From a virus: a stretch of 39,512 bases of DNA. Numbering within the stretch: the stretch's first letter is position 1; each line of letters starts with the position of its first letter. The notes beneath the pieces were generated by a model. That model worked only from the letters and a program-made list of their open reading frames with translations. It searched no databases and was not told the DNA's origin. Positions 1 to 7,479 of this stretch are shown piece by piece. The stretch lies in IMG/VR virus record IMGVR_UViG_3300023301_000034, positions 1-39,512 of that record. The stretch is one strand, 5' to 3'. The translations under genes were made by a program, and so were the position numbers.

Positions 1-626
1 ATCTTACCGACCCGCCGTATGGCATGGGGGCGCAGAGCTTCAACGACGCCGCGGGCACGCTTGCCACTATCGAGCACCACTACGATGACAGCTACGAGTC
101 TTGGAAAATCCTCATGACAGCCTGGGCGCCCCTGTCCTTCGCCATCACCAAGCCGCAAGCCCACGCCTACGTCTTCTGCGACATTGGCAACTTCCACGAG
201 TTGAAGGGGATGATGGAAGCCGCCGGCTGGTACGTTTTCCGCACCCCGATGACGAACTTCAAGCGCAACAGTGGCCGGGTGCCCCTCCCCGAGCACGGCC
301 CGCGCCGCCAGTCCGAATGGTGCCTGTACGCGCTCAAAGGGAAGAAGCAGGTCACCGGCATCTACTCCGACGTTATCACCACCGATTCCGACGAGCAGCT
401 CGGTCACGGTGCGCAGAAGCCTGTCGCGCTGTACGAGGACCTGCTCAAGCGCTCCGTCCGCGCGGGAGATAAGGTGGTGGACACCTTCGCCGGCACCGGA
501 CCGATTCTCCCCGCTGCGCACGCGTTCAAGTGTTACGCTGTGGCGGTGGAGCAGAATCAAGCCTCCTACGGGAAGTGTCTGGAACGGCTGCAGGAGCTGG
601 GGAAGCAGCGGGAGATTCCGTTGTGA
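1..626 (+). CDS. ParB-domain DNA methyltransferase, C-terminal part (begins at 38616 across the circular join)
   Basis: This is the 3' part of the gene that begins at 38616; the reading frame is the same on both sides of the 126-bp overlap. It carries the catalytic half of an SAM-dependent amino-methyltransferase. DPPYGM at the window edge is motif IV (the DPPY signature for N6-adenine or N4-cytosine methylation). HGAQKPVALYEDLL lies before a conserved DTFAGTGP (about 478-501), which is motif I, the SAM-binding FxGxG loop. Motif IV before motif I is the beta-class order. The gene stops with TGA at 624-626, 87 bases before the DNA polymerase. The joined protein is 463 aa. The methylation target cannot be read from the sequence. 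The enzyme class is secure; its role (self-protection, regulation, or marking of parS-linked DNA) is inference. Confidence 0.9.
   Translation, partial: LTDPPYGMGAQSFNDAAGTLATIEHHYDDSYESWKILMTAWAPLSFAITKPQAHAYVFCDIGNFHELKGMMEAAGWYVFRTPMTNFKRNSGRVPLPEHGPRRQSEWCLYALKGKKQVTGIYSDVITTDSDEQLGHGAQKPVALYEDLLKRSVRAGDKVVDTFAGTGPILPAAHAFKCYAVAVEQNQASYGKCLERLQELGKQREIPL
6..131. repeat. Left copy of 126-bp terminal direct repeat (circular assembly overlap)
   Basis: Bases 6-131 are identical to 39387-39512. Bases 1-5 also match the sequence before the right copy if one G is missing from the left end (right-hand sequence ATCTTGACCG, left-hand ATCTTACCG). The length and the intact reading frame across the join fit a k-mer overlap from a circular or circularly permuted genome better than a biological terminal repeat. 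Confidence 0.95.
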
Positions 627-661
627 CCCCCCTCATCCCACCCGCTGACCTCGTCTTCATC

Positions 662-681
662 GACGGACCGCTCCGTCTTTT
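662..681 (+). terminator. Weak intrinsic-terminator-like hairpin between methyltransferase and polymerase
   Basis: GACGGA (662-667), loop CCGC, TCCGTC (672-677), then TTTT (678-681). The six-pair stem with a short T run could partly terminate or slow transcription, lowering polymerase and helicase expression relative to the methyltransferase. There is no obvious new promoter before 714, so complete termination is unlikely. Confidence 0.4.
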
Positions 682-713
682 CCTCCAACACGCCCCAGCA
701 CAGGAAGTCCGCG

Positions 714-3242
714 ATGCCTACACCCGACTCGGTCGCTACCTCGACGTTTACTGCACAAGTTACGCTCGAGCAGCTGTCCCTCCTGGCAACCTCCCCTCCA
801 TCTCCCCCAACTTTCCCATCGGGGCAGATCCAAGTACTGCCCAGTGGCCCGATGGGGGCGAAGTTCGCCGTAGTGGGGGATGCGCCGAGTCTGCACTGTG
901 TGAAAGCCAACGAGGTGTTCCAGGGTCCGGCGGGGTACTTGCTGGAGGAAACCCTCCGCGCTGTTGGAATGCCCAGGGGGGTGCCGTTCCTGACTATGGC
1001 GACCCGCCAGCGACCCCCAAAGGATGACCCAGATGAGTTCTTTGCTAAGCTGGTACGCGAGCGTACCATACACCACAAGCTCATCAATGACAAATGGGCT
1101 TCCCCCGTGGCTGTGGCCGGGCGAGACCTCCTTCTTCGAGAGATCCGCTCCTGCCGTCCAGACGTGGTCGTTGCGATGGGCAACGCTGCGCTCTGGGCCC
1201 TCACGGGCCTCTGGGGTGCGAGGAAGTGGCGTTCCTCGATTCTTCAGTGCGAGATTGAAGGACACCGGTTCAAGGTCATTCCCACCTACGGCGCATACGC
1301 CGTGCTTCGCGAGTACACCCTCCGACAGACCTTTCTCCACGACTTTCGCCGGGCGGCGGCAGAGCTGGCCAAGGGGCCGATAGTTTCAACCCCCGATTAT
1401 CAGTTCATTATCCGCCCCGATTATGCCACGGCCTCCACCACCCTCCAGGGCCTAATCGCTCAACTCGACGCTTCCCCCACCCCGATCAAGCTCTCCGGCG
1501 ATATCGAGACTCGCGCCGGGCACACCGCCTGCGTGGGCATCGCCTGGTCCGAGACGGAGGCCATCTGCATCCCCTGGATGTGCGTGGAGCGCAACGACGG
1601 CTACTGGACCCTCGATGAGGAGACGGAGCTGGTCTTCCTCCTTCTCCAAATCTGGCGGCACCCGAACGCATCCCTCACCTGGCAGAACGGAGCCTACGAC
1701 CACCAGTACGAGTACCGCTGGCACTTCCTATGCCCGACGATGGGCTGGGACACCATGCTGGCTCACCACACGATGTTCAGCATCTCCCCAAAGTCCCTCG
1801 ACCACCTATCCTCCCTCTACTGCGAGTACCATCGCTATTGGAAGGATGATGGCCGAAACTGGGACCCGGCGACCATGCCCGAGGAGCAGTACTGGCGCTA
1901 CAACTGCGAGGATGCCGTCCGCACCCATGAGATTCGCCGGTGCGAAGAGGGCGCCATCGCCCACTTATCCACCCACGGCTGGCCGCGCCTCCCCGAGATC
2001 GTCGATTTCCAGCACCGGCTCCAGCCCGCCGTTGTCCGCATGATGCTCCGCGGCGTCCGCTCTGACGACGTAGCACGGAAGCACCTCGACACCTCCCTCG
2101 AGACCCGGATGACGGAAATCCAGGCCGAGATCAACGACCTCTGCGGGCAAGAGCTAAACATGCGCTCGCCAAAGCAGATGACGGAGTTCTTCTATGACAC
2201 GCTCAACCTCACCCCGGTGTACAACCGCAATCCTGACGGCACCCGCGGGGGCCGCACTTGCGACGACGAGGCCCTTCTCAAAATCCAGTCCCGCACCCCG
2301 ATGCTCCGCCCCCTCATCGCGCGTATGCAGGCTATGCGATCCGCGGGCGTCTTCCGCTCCACTTTCGTCCTTATGCGAAGGGACACCGACGGCCGGCTCC
2401 GCTGCTCCTACAACGTAGCAGGGACGAAGACCTACCGTTTTTCCTCCTCCGAGAACGCCTTCGGTTCAGGCGGCAACCTCCAGAACGTCCCCGCCGGCGA
2501 CGACGCGGAAGACCAACTCATCCCCCTGCCGAACATTCGCGAGTTGTTCCTCTTCGACCCTGGTATGACTGGCTTCGACCTGGACGGCGACAGCGCCGAC
2601 CTCCGCATCGTCACCGGCGAGTCGGGCTGCCGGGCCATGCAGACCTACTTTGCGGCCAAGGTCAAGCCCTATGTCGAGATTGCCAAGGAGTTCTACCGCG
2701 ATCCGACCATCACCAAGCACCACCCCTCCTACAAGCGGATGAAAGCCCTCTGCCACGGGACGAACTACGGCGGGGAAGCCCCCGGCCTGTCCGAGCGCAT
2801 CGGCCTCCCCGTGCACGATATCGACCGGATGCAGAAGTGGTACTTCTCCATGTGTCCGGAGATTAAGGCCTGGCAAGAGGACATAAAGCGCCGCATCGTC
2901 GAGCATGGCTTCATCGAGAATCCCTTCGGCTATCGCCTCTACAACTGGGACCGCCCCTCCCGAAAGCTGTTCAATGAGGCTCTCGCCTGGACCCCGCAGT
3001 CCACCGTGGGCATACTCATCAACCGCATTCTCCTCGCCATCGACCAGACCATGCCTGAAGTGCAGCTGCTCCTCCAAGTACACGATTCGCTCACCGGGCA
3101 GTTTCCCCGCGAACTCGGGGAGGGGATGAAGGAGAAACTCCTCACTCTCGCCAGTTCGGTGGAGATCCCATGCGCATCTGGCACCATTCGGGTGCCCGCG
3201 GGGCTGAAGTGCTCCGACCGCTCCTGGGGAGAGTGTGTGTGA
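714..3242 (+). CDS. Family A DNA polymerase with N-terminal UDG-like domain and 3'-5' exonuclease
   Basis: 842 aa replicative polymerase in three parts. Residues about 48-215 look like the uracil-DNA glycosylase superfamily: VVGDAPS (53-59), FQGPAGYLL, a TRQRPP segment, and PTYGAYAVLRE (190-200) where active family members have PTYHP; the histidine is glycine here. Residues about 255-410 are a DnaQ-type proofreading exonuclease with Exo I DIE (263-265), Exo II N325/D329 and Exo III YNCED (D400), all intact. The polymerase follows: motif A DGDSADLR (D624), motif B K677..H681..Y685, motif C VHDS (D791). Three normally conserved positions differ: E to D in motif A, F to H in motif B, E to S in motif C. 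ATG 714 has AGGAAG just upstream. The stop overlaps the next gene's start. Confidence 0.93.
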   Translation: MPTPDSVATSTFTAQVTLEQLSLLATSPPSPPTFPSGQIQVLPSGPMGAKFAVVGDAPSLHCVKANEVFQGPAGYLLEETLRAVGMPRGVPFLTMATRQRPPKDDPDEFFAKLVRERTIHHKLINDKWASPVAVAGRDLLLREIRSCRPDVVVAMGNAALWALTGLWGARKWRSSILQCEIEGHRFKVIPTYGAYAVLREYTLRQTFLHDFRRAAAELAKGPIVSTPDYQFIIRPDYATASTTLQGLIAQLDASPTPIKLSGDIETRAGHTACVGIAWSETEAICIPWMCVERNDGYWTLDEETELVFLLLQIWRHPNASLTWQNGAYDHQYEYRWHFLCPTMGWDTMLAHHTMFSISPKSLDHLSSLYCEYHRYWKDDGRNWDPATMPEEQYWRYNCEDAVRTHEIRRCEEGAIAHLSTHGWPRLPEIVDFQHRLQPAVVRMMLRGVRSDDVARKHLDTSLETRMTEIQAEINDLCGQELNMRSPKQMTEFFYDTLNLTPVYNRNPDGTRGGRTCDDEALLKIQSRTPMLRPLIARMQAMRSAGVFRSTFVLMRRDTDGRLRCSYNVAGTKTYRFSSSENAFGSGGNLQNVPAGDDAEDQLIPLPNIRELFLFDPGMTGFDLDGDSADLRIVTGESGCRAMQTYFAAKVKPYVEIAKEFYRDPTITKHHPSYKRMKALCHGTNYGGEAPGLSERIGLPVHDIDRMQKWYFSMCPEIKAWQEDIKRRIVEHGFIENPFGYRLYNWDRPSRKLFNEALAWTPQSTVGILINRILLAIDQTMPEVQLLLQVHDSLTGQFPRELGEGMKEKLLTLASSVEIPCASGTIRVPAGLKCSDRSWGECV

Positions 3243-4438
3243 GCCGTATCCACAAAGACTGGCTCGCCGCGTATCTTGACTACTCCTCCCACTCCGAGGC
3301 CCCCACCTCCATGCGCTTCTGGTGCGGCGTCTCCGCCGTCGCCGGGGCACTGCGGCGGAAGGTCTGGATTGACCAGGCCTATTTCAAGTGGTACTGCAAC
3401 ATGTACATCGTCCTGGTCGCCCCGCCGGGGGTGGTCGCCAAGTCCACCACCTCGGGCGTAGCGATGAACCTGCTTAAGCAGGTGCCAGGGATCAAGTTCG
3501 GGCCGGACATTGTCACCTGGCCTTCCCTCGTCGTCTCCTTCGCCGCCTCAGCGGAGTCGTTCGAGTCCCCCCCAGGCATTCACAACATCATGTCGGCGAT
3601 GACGCTGGAATCGTCCGAGTTTGGCAACTTGCTAAACCCGCAAGACCGCGAGATGGTGGACCTCTACGTCACGCTGTGGGATGGGAAGCAGGGGGTGCTG
3701 AAGAAGGAGACGAAAACCTCGGGGAATGACGAAGTCCTCAACCCGTGGATCAACATAATCGCTTGCACCACGCCCAGTTGGATCGCCGGCTCCTTCCCCG
3801 AGTACATGATCGGCGGCGGGTTCACTTCCCGGTGCGTGTTCGTCTATGCGGAGAAGAAGGCGAAGCGCGTCTCCTACCCCTCCCGCGTGGTGCCGAAGGA
3901 CCTGCACAAGCTGGAGGCCGCCCTGGTCAAGGATCTCGAGCAGATCGCGCGCCTGGCGGGGGAGTACCGGCTGACCGAGGAGGCGTTCGAGTGGGGGGAT
4001 GCCTGGTACCACCGGCATAATGATTCCCCGCCAGCCCACCTCAACGACGACCGCTTCGGCGGCTACCTCGCGCGGAAGCAGACTCACATCCACAAGCTAG
4101 CTCTCGTCGTTGCGGCTTCCCAGGGCGACGCGCTGTGGATCACGGCCGAGCATCTCGCCATCGCCGAACGCATGGTGTCGGATCTTGAACCCGACATGGC
4201 CCAGGTGTTTGCTAAGATCGGTCGGTCAGACGACTCGCTTCACAGCGAGCGTTTGCTGAACTACATCAAGCAGGCGGGGAAAGTAGAGTGGGAAGTGGCC
4301 TTCCGCCACGTTCACAAGTACTTCCCCGGCATCCGAGACTATGAAGATATCGTCTCGGGCCTAGTCCGCTCGGGACTGGTCTGCATGTCGCAGGAGGGGG
4401 CGAAAGTATTCCTCTCGCCTGGGAAGGCGGGGGGGTGA
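3239..4438 (+). CDS. Putative DUF3987-like replication helicase/primase-associated ATPase
   Basis: 399 aa if read from GTG 3239, which overlaps the polymerase stop as GTGA and has GGGGAG upstream; an ATG at 3170 inside the polymerase gene gives a longer but less likely form. An early segment (SEAPTSMRFWCGVSAVAGAL) followed by a hydrophobic strand and a P-loop-like APPGVVAKSTTS resembles phage DUF3987-type ATPases that sit beside DNA polymerases. The P-loop is degenerate: both glycines of GxxxxGK[ST] are alanine. TLESSEFGNLLN may be the Walker B region. The C-terminal third (about 310-395) looks winged-helix-like. Its position in an operon with polymerase suggests DNA unwinding or priming at the fork. 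Loss of the glycines leaves ATPase activity open. The gene ends 53 bases before the convergent late block. Confidence 0.6.
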   Translation: MSRIHKDWLAAYLDYSSHSEAPTSMRFWCGVSAVAGALRRKVWIDQAYFKWYCNMYIVLVAPPGVVAKSTTSGVAMNLLKQVPGIKFGPDIVTWPSLVVSFAASAESFESPPGIHNIMSAMTLESSEFGNLLNPQDREMVDLYVTLWDGKQGVLKKETKTSGNDEVLNPWINIIACTTPSWIAGSFPEYMIGGGFTSRCVFVYAEKKAKRVSYPSRVVPKDLHKLEAALVKDLEQIARLAGEYRLTEEAFEWGDAWYHRHNDSPPAHLNDDRFGGYLARKQTHIHKLALVVAASQGDALWITAEHLAIAERMVSDLEPDMAQVFAKIGRSDDSLHSERLLNYIKQAGKVEWEVAFRHVHKYFPGIRDYEDIVSGLVRSGLVCMSQEGAKVFLSPGKAGG

Positions 4439-4491
4439 TGCTGCGGCGACTCCTTGAAGTCAGCTAAATTCATAGGTGCACCGGCAGGGGA

Positions 4492-6510
4492 TCAGACCAT
4501 CGGCGGGTTTGTTTTGTACGCATGCCCACCGCCGAGCGCTGACTCGCGCCCATATTTCCAGGCCAGATAACCGTGTGCGAAATCCTCCTGAGCCACGCTG
4601 AATGCGACGTTTGCCACGAACAGCTCTGAGAGCGCGCCGAGATAGTAACTGCCAACTACGTTAGCGGCGCCAGAAACCCCGCCGATGATGCGGCGCGTGT
4701 AGGTCGCGGCACCAATCGCCACGTTATTGGTACCAGGCGCTGCGCCGTCAATGCCGCCTCGGCATGCCGCGCTCGCACCGGCCCCAAACGAGACGACGAT
4801 AGACCGATCAGCGCTGATACTGCCCGCCGCATAGCCGCCCGACGCGCCGACGCGCAGATTCCCGGCGTTATATCCAACGGCACGCGGCCCGGCAGCGGCG
4901 TCGGAATCATTCACAATGTAGGTGAAATTGCTTGCAGCCGCGTTTGTGAACAACTGCATACTGTACGTCACCGCAGCTTGGGCCGCAGGCACGCCGCCCA
5001 TGTCAGTTTGGACAGCGGCGTCGCCCCCGTCAAACGACGCTCGCGGAACACCAGTGGCGCTGATTTCATAAGTTGGCCGCAGCGTCGAGGTTGATGGAGT
5101 CGCAGCGCGGGCACCGACCATTGAAGTGATCGCCTTGATTGCCTGGATGTGGCGAGATACCAGCCCATGCACATCAATCGCATACCAGTCCACCAAGTTG
5201 GCGCCAAGATCTGCCGGCGTCCACAGCCGCCCAGCCTGCCATGTCAGACAAATAGACCGCGTCGTGGATTGCCCCCGGCTGTCGAATGCTCGCACCGTCA
5301 CGCGGCGGGTGCCGCTGAGTTGCGGCTCTGCGGTGATTTGCGAGCTTCCGACGATAGTGACGCCGCCTGTGTTGCCTACCGCAATCTCTGCCCGGAAAAT
5401 TGGTTTATTGGCCTGCAACGTGCCTATCAGCCGCTGGCCCGGCGCGGCCGATAGCCCCCAAGTGTCGATGGAGATTGGCCCGAAATTGCGCACAAACGCC
5501 AGCGCGCTGTTAGGCCACTGATCGCCCGACAGCTTGCACGTAAACGCCCCGTTGTTCTGGTCCCAATACGCATGGTACTCAACATCATTGGTGCGGATGA
5601 ACTCTGCCATGCGCTCGATAAACAGCGGATTGTCGTAGTTTGTTCCCCACTCAGGGATTGCAAGCCGCTTGCCTTTTGCCACCGCAAAATCACGGAACGC
5701 GTACACCCCTGATACTGATGTAAAGATAAAATCGGTAAAGTCCGCATCAGCGGGCAACCCCACAACCGTTTTATCATCCAGAAGGCAGTACACGTCCGGC
5801 CCGATGATGTCCACGTATGCATCGCCGGGGTACATCGCTGTCCAGGGCCATGCGCCGTCCAGGCGGAACGCGGGGCAAAACGTGATCCGCACGCGGGGGT
5901 CAACGCTGCGCAGAATGTCAGCGACGTGCCGGAATGCGGCAATGTACTGAGCCACCGTCACCAGGGTAGAACCCCACGGGTACGATGTCGAAAAGTTAGG
6001 CTCCCACCCCGGCCGGAAATCAATATACCGTGCGGCTGACGGGGCTCCTGCACAAATGCGCTGCGCCATCGACAGAATGATGGCGTCGTGGGTGCCCGCG
6101 ATGGTTTGCGTTATCGACTCGGCCGTGGTGGAAAGCGGAAATGCCCACTTTTCTTCTAGGTTTTGTCCCGCGAATCGCGCCAGCATGGTATCGACCCATG
6201 CGCTGTTTGTCGCCCAATCAGGGCCTGCGTTTGAGAACGCAGCAAACGCGTTGACGTGCGTAAAGCCAACGCCCCCCAACCATTGACTTTGAGCGACCAG
6301 CGTCGCCGCGTCTTCCGCCCGCACGCCCGCATCGCGCAGCGATCCAATGGACCGGGCTCGTGCCGCCATCACATCCCCTGACACAAAGGCTTGAGTAGCC
6401 GCCACTTGCGTCAAATTCAAACCCCCTAGCAGTTCCTTGTCCGAAACGGCGTCAATAAGCGCCCCAGTAACCTGATTAAGGGCCAGTTGTTGCAGAAATA
6501 CGGTACTCAT
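4492..6510 (-). CDS. Tailspike: GH26-like glycoside hydrolase with C-terminal lectin-like domain
   Basis: 672 aa, last gene of the late block. ATG 6510 has GAGGTG 5 bases upstream. Residues about 95-340 form a TIM-barrel glycosidase resembling GH26 endo-mannanases: RPGWEPN (E170, acid/base candidate), YIAAFRHVADILR, YPGDAYVDIIGPDVY and IPEWG (E287, nucleophile candidate) occur in the GH26 order and spacing. A Gly/Thr-rich beta segment follows (about 345-420), then a concanavalin A-like domain ending in GYLAWKYG...HAYKTNPP, a frequent C-terminal signature of such lectin folds. The N-terminal 90 residues are helical and could bind the virion. The likely role is a spike that cleaves a beta-linked capsule or O-antigen polysaccharide during adsorption. 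The substrate is unknown. The DNA looks less GC-rich than the capsid genes, suggesting exchange. Confidence 0.75.
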   Translation of the reverse strand: MSTVFLQQLALNQVTGALIDAVSDKELLGGLNLTQVAATQAFVSGDVMAARARSIGSLRDAGVRAEDAATLVAQSQWLGGVGFTHVNAFAAFSNAGPDWATNSAWVDTMLARFAGQNLEEKWAFPLSTTAESITQTIAGTHDAIILSMAQRICAGAPSAARYIDFRPGWEPNFSTSYPWGSTLVTVAQYIAAFRHVADILRSVDPRVRITFCPAFRLDGAWPWTAMYPGDAYVDIIGPDVYCLLDDKTVVGLPADADFTDFIFTSVSGVYAFRDFAVAKGKRLAIPEWGTNYDNPLFIERMAEFIRTNDVEYHAYWDQNNGAFTCKLSGDQWPNSALAFVRNFGPISIDTWGLSAAPGQRLIGTLQANKPIFRAEIAVGNTGGVTIVGSSQITAEPQLSGTRRVTVRAFDSRGQSTTRSICLTWQAGRLWTPADLGANLVDWYAIDVHGLVSRHIQAIKAITSMVGARAATPSTSTLRPTYEISATGVPRASFDGGDAAVQTDMGGVPAAQAAVTYSMQLFTNAAASNFTYIVNDSDAAAGPRAVGYNAGNLRVGASGGYAAGSISADRSIVVSFGAGASAACRGGIDGAAPGTNNVAIGAATYTRRIIGGVSGAANVVGSYYLGALSELFVANVAFSVAQEDFAHGYLAWKYGRESALGGGHAYKTNPPMV

Positions 6511-6531
6511 ATCACACCTCAAATTCGGGGA

Positions 6532-6888
6532 TTAAACAACCGTGACCAAAGCGCCATTGGCATCTGTTAGACACTCAGCTCCTACCGCCAGCGGCAAAAC
6601 AGCCGACGCGGCCTCCACAATCATCAGCGCACCTGTGCTATCAAACAACAGCCCACGTCGAGCTGTCAACGGCCCTACTTGTCCGCCCCACTGCGTGCAG
6701 AACAATTCGCCATCCTCATTCATCGGCCAGCCTCCAACATGTCGAAGGGGCGAGGGCGAGGACAAGGTAATGCGAAGTTTTTGCTGCGCGTCGTAAGTCT
6801 TGCCCGACGAGAGTGAGGCCAGCACTGAGGCCGTTACCACTTGAATGGCAGAAGCTGTAAACAACGCGGGGGAGATAACACCGGCCAT
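6532..6888 (-). CDS. Small uncharacterised late protein upstream of the tailspike
   Basis: 118 aa with no recognised family. An Ala/Val/Ser-rich N-terminus (about 1-30) is followed by a segment with NEDGELFCTQWGGQVGPL and a hydrophobic C-terminus. There is no signal peptide or clear membrane helix. It lies between the membrane proteins and the tailspike in a close-packed late operon (6-21 base gaps), so a virion or spike-assembly role is possible. The Shine-Dalgarno before ATG 6888 is weak (GAGTGACC), so the start is less sure than the frame. Confidence 0.65.
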   Translation of the reverse strand: MAGVISPALFTASAIQVVTASVLASLSSGKTYDAQQKLRITLSSPSPLRHVGGWPMNEDGELFCTQWGGQVGPLTARRGLLFDSTGALMIVEAASAVLPLAVGAECLTDANGALVTVV

Positions 6889-6894
6889 GTCAGG

Positions 6895-7164
6895 TCACTC
6901 TCTGTACAGTTTGCGCTTGCGCGCGTCGAAGTAAAGTCCGATTACGTACAGCGCCAGTCCGAACACCAGCAGCACTGACATGCTGGGAGTCACGGTGCCC
7001 CCTTCCAGCCGATAGGCCACGCGTACGAAGCACCATAGCGCAATCGCGCTCAAACCGATACGTTCAAGTAACGTGTCGTGGTAGCTGGGGAGGAAAACGG
7101 CCAAGAGAGCCAACCCGCCCAGAGCGGCCGGTCCGGCTAGGCTAAGCGCCATAATGAGGTCCAT
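6895..7164 (-). CDS. Small membrane protein, second lysis candidate
   Basis: 89 aa. ATG 7164 shares bases with the stop of the upstream holin candidate (TGATG) and has GGAGGGG upstream, so the pair is translationally coupled. Three hydrophobic stretches (about 1-30, 40-55 and 65-80) predict three membrane passes, and the C-terminus is basic (DARKRKLYRE) and probably cytoplasmic. Pairing with the preceding membrane protein suggests a holin/antiholin or pinholin set. No sequence motif proves this and it could be another inner-membrane protein. Confidence 0.6.
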   Translation of the reverse strand: MDLIMALSLAGPAALGGLALLAVFLPSYHDTLLERIGLSAIALWCFVRVAYRLEGGTVTPSMSVLLVFGLALYVIGLYFDARKRKLYRE

Positions 7165-7466
7165 CACCAGCCCCTCCGATCCAGCCACGCGCCAAGGCGA
7201 GTTTTCAGATCAAACTCCTTAATCGTTTCGAAGATTTTCGCTCCGATGGCCATGGCAAAGACCCCGAGGAGAAAGCCAACAAAGCCGACCACGTCGGCGC
7301 CAGGGGCGAGCCAGTTGGCGAACGGCGCTGCGGCGTAGTAGCTGACAGTGGAGCCACCAATCGCGGCGGCGATCAGCTGAGCGGGCTTATCCCTCGACCA
7401 GAGCATGGCCACGACGGAGCCGATGATGCCCGGTGCCGCTTGCCGGAATTCTTCACCTGGGATCAT
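7164..7466 (-). CDS. Putative holin
   Basis: 100 aa with about three hydrophobic segments (15-25, 28-50 and 58-80) and a charged C-terminal tail (EFDLKTRLGAWLDRRGW). The arrangement, with GSVVAMLWSRDKP, a small-residue-rich GGSTVSYYAAAPFANW helix and VGFLLGVFAMAIGAKIFE, resembles putative holins of proteobacterial phages. Such a protein forms inner-membrane holes at the time of lysis. No endolysin gene follows or precedes it, which is unusual. No convincing Shine-Dalgarno is seen before ATG 7466 (TAGGCATTGACTCCTT), so expression may depend on read-through or coupling from the gene before it. Confidence 0.65.
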   Translation of the reverse strand: MIPGEEFRQAAPGIIGSVVAMLWSRDKPAQLIAAAIGGSTVSYYAAAPFANWLAPGADVVGFVGFLLGVFAMAIGAKIFETIKEFDLKTRLGAWLDRRGW

Positions 7467-7479
7467 AAGGAGTCAATGC

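Noticed and set aside
2466-3350. Minus-strand frame (294 codons) opposite the DNA polymerase
   Set aside because: The opposite strand encodes intact polymerase motifs A to C over the same bases; composition is shadow-like.
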